From: an uncultured Clostridium sp. | Lineage (GTDB): Bacteria; Bacillota; Clostridia; TANB77; CAG-508 | Direction of reading: 5' to 3' | DNA length: 7,426 nt | NCBI GenBank assembly: GCA_958413095.1 | Contig: CATYUF010000068.1 | Coordinates: 1 to 7,426 of the forward strand | The notes under the pieces: model-generated | Databases searched by the model: none | The model's input: only the letters and a program-made list of their open reading frames with translations | Told to the model about the DNA's origin: nothing | In this document: positions 6,449 to 7,426 of the stretch, piece after piece | Numbering within the stretch: the first letter of the stretch is position 1 | Layout of the letters: each line of letters begins with the position of its first letter | Made by a program: the position numbers and the translations under genes

Positions 6449-7426
6449 CTATATTTCATCAAAATAATCTAATTTCATAGCATTTTTGACTTTTCTCATT
6501 GTTTCCTTAGCTGTCTTTCTTGCTTTTTCAGTTCCCTCTTTAAGAATTTTATCTACAAGTTCTATATTATCTTCATAATATTTTCTTTTTTCTCTAATTG
6601 GTCTTAAATACTCAATTATATTTTTAGCCAATTGTTTTTTGCAAGCAACACAACCTCTTTTTCCTGCTTTACATTCTTCACATACAGTTTTCACATCTTC
6701 TGAATTTGTAAATAAATTATGATAATATGCAACCATACATATATCAGGATTTCCTAAATCATCTTTTTTTATTCTATTAGGGTCTGTCACTGCACTCATA
6801 ACCTTTTTGGTAATTTCTTCTTCAGTATCAGATAAATAAATTGCATTTCCTAAAGATTTTCCCATTTTTTCGTTACCATCAAGACCTTTTATTCTTTTAC
6901 CTTCTGACAATACAATTTTAGGTTCAACTAAAACATCTCCATAAATACTATTAAACTTTCTAACAATCTCTCTCGCTTGCTCTATTAATGGCTCTTGATC
7001 TTCACCTGCTGGAACTAACTCGCCTTCAAAAGTCGTTATATCAGCTGATTGACTAACTGGATATCCTAAAAAACCATAAGTAACACTTTCTCCAAAAACA
7101 TCTCTTTTCTGAGCAAGCTCAGTTTTAACAGTTGGATTTCTCTCCAATCTTGCAATTGAAACCAAATTAGAATAATAAACAGTAAGCTCAGCAGTTTCAG
7201 GTATCATAGATTGTATATATATAGTAGTTTTACTAGGGTCAATACCACAAGCCAAATAATCCATAGCAAGTTGTCTCACATTATTTCTAACCTTCTCTGG
7301 ATTATTAAAATTATCAGTCAAAGCTTGAACATCAGCAATCAAAATATACATATCATACTCACCACTATTTTGCATCTCAACCCTCTTCTTCAAAGACCCA
7401 AAATAATGTCCAATATGCAATCTTCC
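6449..7426 (-). CDS. trpS: Tryptophanyl-tRNA synthetase, 5' end cut by the window; likely Fe-S type
   Basis: This class I synthetase charges tRNA-Trp with tryptophan. The frame is open to the window edge and its first visible residues are G-R-L-H-I-G-H-Y-F-G-S-L, the HIGH signature. The TTG at 7420 is the Leu of that motif and not the true start; probably a dozen or so residues are missing. Counting from that Leu, further hallmarks are VPAGEDQEP near 136-144 and the second signature KMGKS at 185-189 (a Gly in the usual Ser place of KMSKS). The C-terminal part has C228, C250, C257 and C260, that is C-x21-C-x6-C-x2-C, plus C247. A near-identical spacing (C-x22-C-x6-C-x2-C) binds a [4Fe-4S] cluster in the anticodon-binding region of Thermotoga maritima TrpRS. 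It is the first visible gene of the leftward set with the unknown protein and obgE. Stop TAG at 6451-6449. Confidence 0.97.
   Translation of the reverse strand, partial: GRLHIGHYFGSLKKRVEMQNSGEYDMYILIADVQALTDNFNNPEKVRNNVRQLAMDYLACGIDPSKTTIYIQSMIPETAELTVYYSNLVSIARLERNPTVKTELAQKRDVFGESVTYGFLGYPVSQSADITTFEGELVPAGEDQEPLIEQAREIVRKFNSIYGDVLVEPKIVLSEGKRIKGLDGNEKMGKSLGNAIYLSDTEEEITKKVMSAVTDPNRIKKDDLGNPDICMVAYYHNLFTNSEDVKTVCEECKAGKRGCVACKKQLAKNIIEYLRPIREKRKYYEDNIELVDKILKEGTEKARKTAKETMRKVKNAMKLDYFDEI

Noticed and set aside
7418..7420. TTG at 7420 as the trpS start codon
   Set aside because: The frame continues to the window edge as Gly-Arg before this Leu, which belongs to the conserved HIGH signature. 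The true start lies outside the window.

Overview
The window looks like a piece of a very AT-rich, spore-forming Bacillota chromosome, most likely an uncultured clostridial lineage. Evidence is the low GC, A/T-ending codons, strong AGGAGG-type ribosome sites, a TTG start, a small acid-soluble spore protein of the H type, and a yybP-ykoY-type leader. Species cannot be named from sequence alone.

Layout. At 1-420 a single small plus-strand gene encodes an SspH-like spore protein behind a forespore-type promoter. Every other gene reads on the minus strand. A perfect 13-bp inverted repeat with T-runs on both sides (421-458) is shared as a bidirectional terminator with the convergent gene at 463-3192. 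That gene encodes a 909-aa P2A-type Ca2+/Mn2+ ATPase starting at a TTG codon. Upstream of it (3193-3537) is a compact regulatory leader: a TTGGCA/TATACA promoter, a short aptamer with the GGAGUAG and GCAAGAC core of the yybP-ykoY (Mn2+) riboswitch, and an intrinsic terminator. The 5' arm of that terminator contains the 3' strand of aptamer helix P1. This is the expected design of a transcriptional Mn2+ ON switch on a cation-export ATPase.

Next upstream is a solitary tRNA-Glu with a CUC anticodon (3548-3622) and its own promoter (3640-3668). It has no obvious terminator, so its transcript may run into the riboswitch. Between the tRNA promoter and the next gene lies a 214-bp element (3710-3923) with ~31-bp terminal inverted repeats and an interior that also folds back on itself. 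It is more GC-rich than its flanks and contains no gene; it looks like a MITE or a large structured RNA.

The right half (3969-7426) is a likely operon read leftwards: trpS (tryptophanyl-tRNA synthetase, 5' end cut by the window edge, with a C-x21-C-x6-C-x2-C pattern resembling the iron-sulfur TrpRS of Thermotoga), a 365-aa protein of unknown function with a charged central helix, and obgE (ribosome-assembly GTPase). The first two are translation functions; the unknown protein ends 20 bases before obgE.

Nothing here is a clearly new defence or mobile system. The items most worth a second look are the riboswitch-ATPase module, the hairpin element, the probable Fe-S TrpRS and the unknown protein coupled to obgE.
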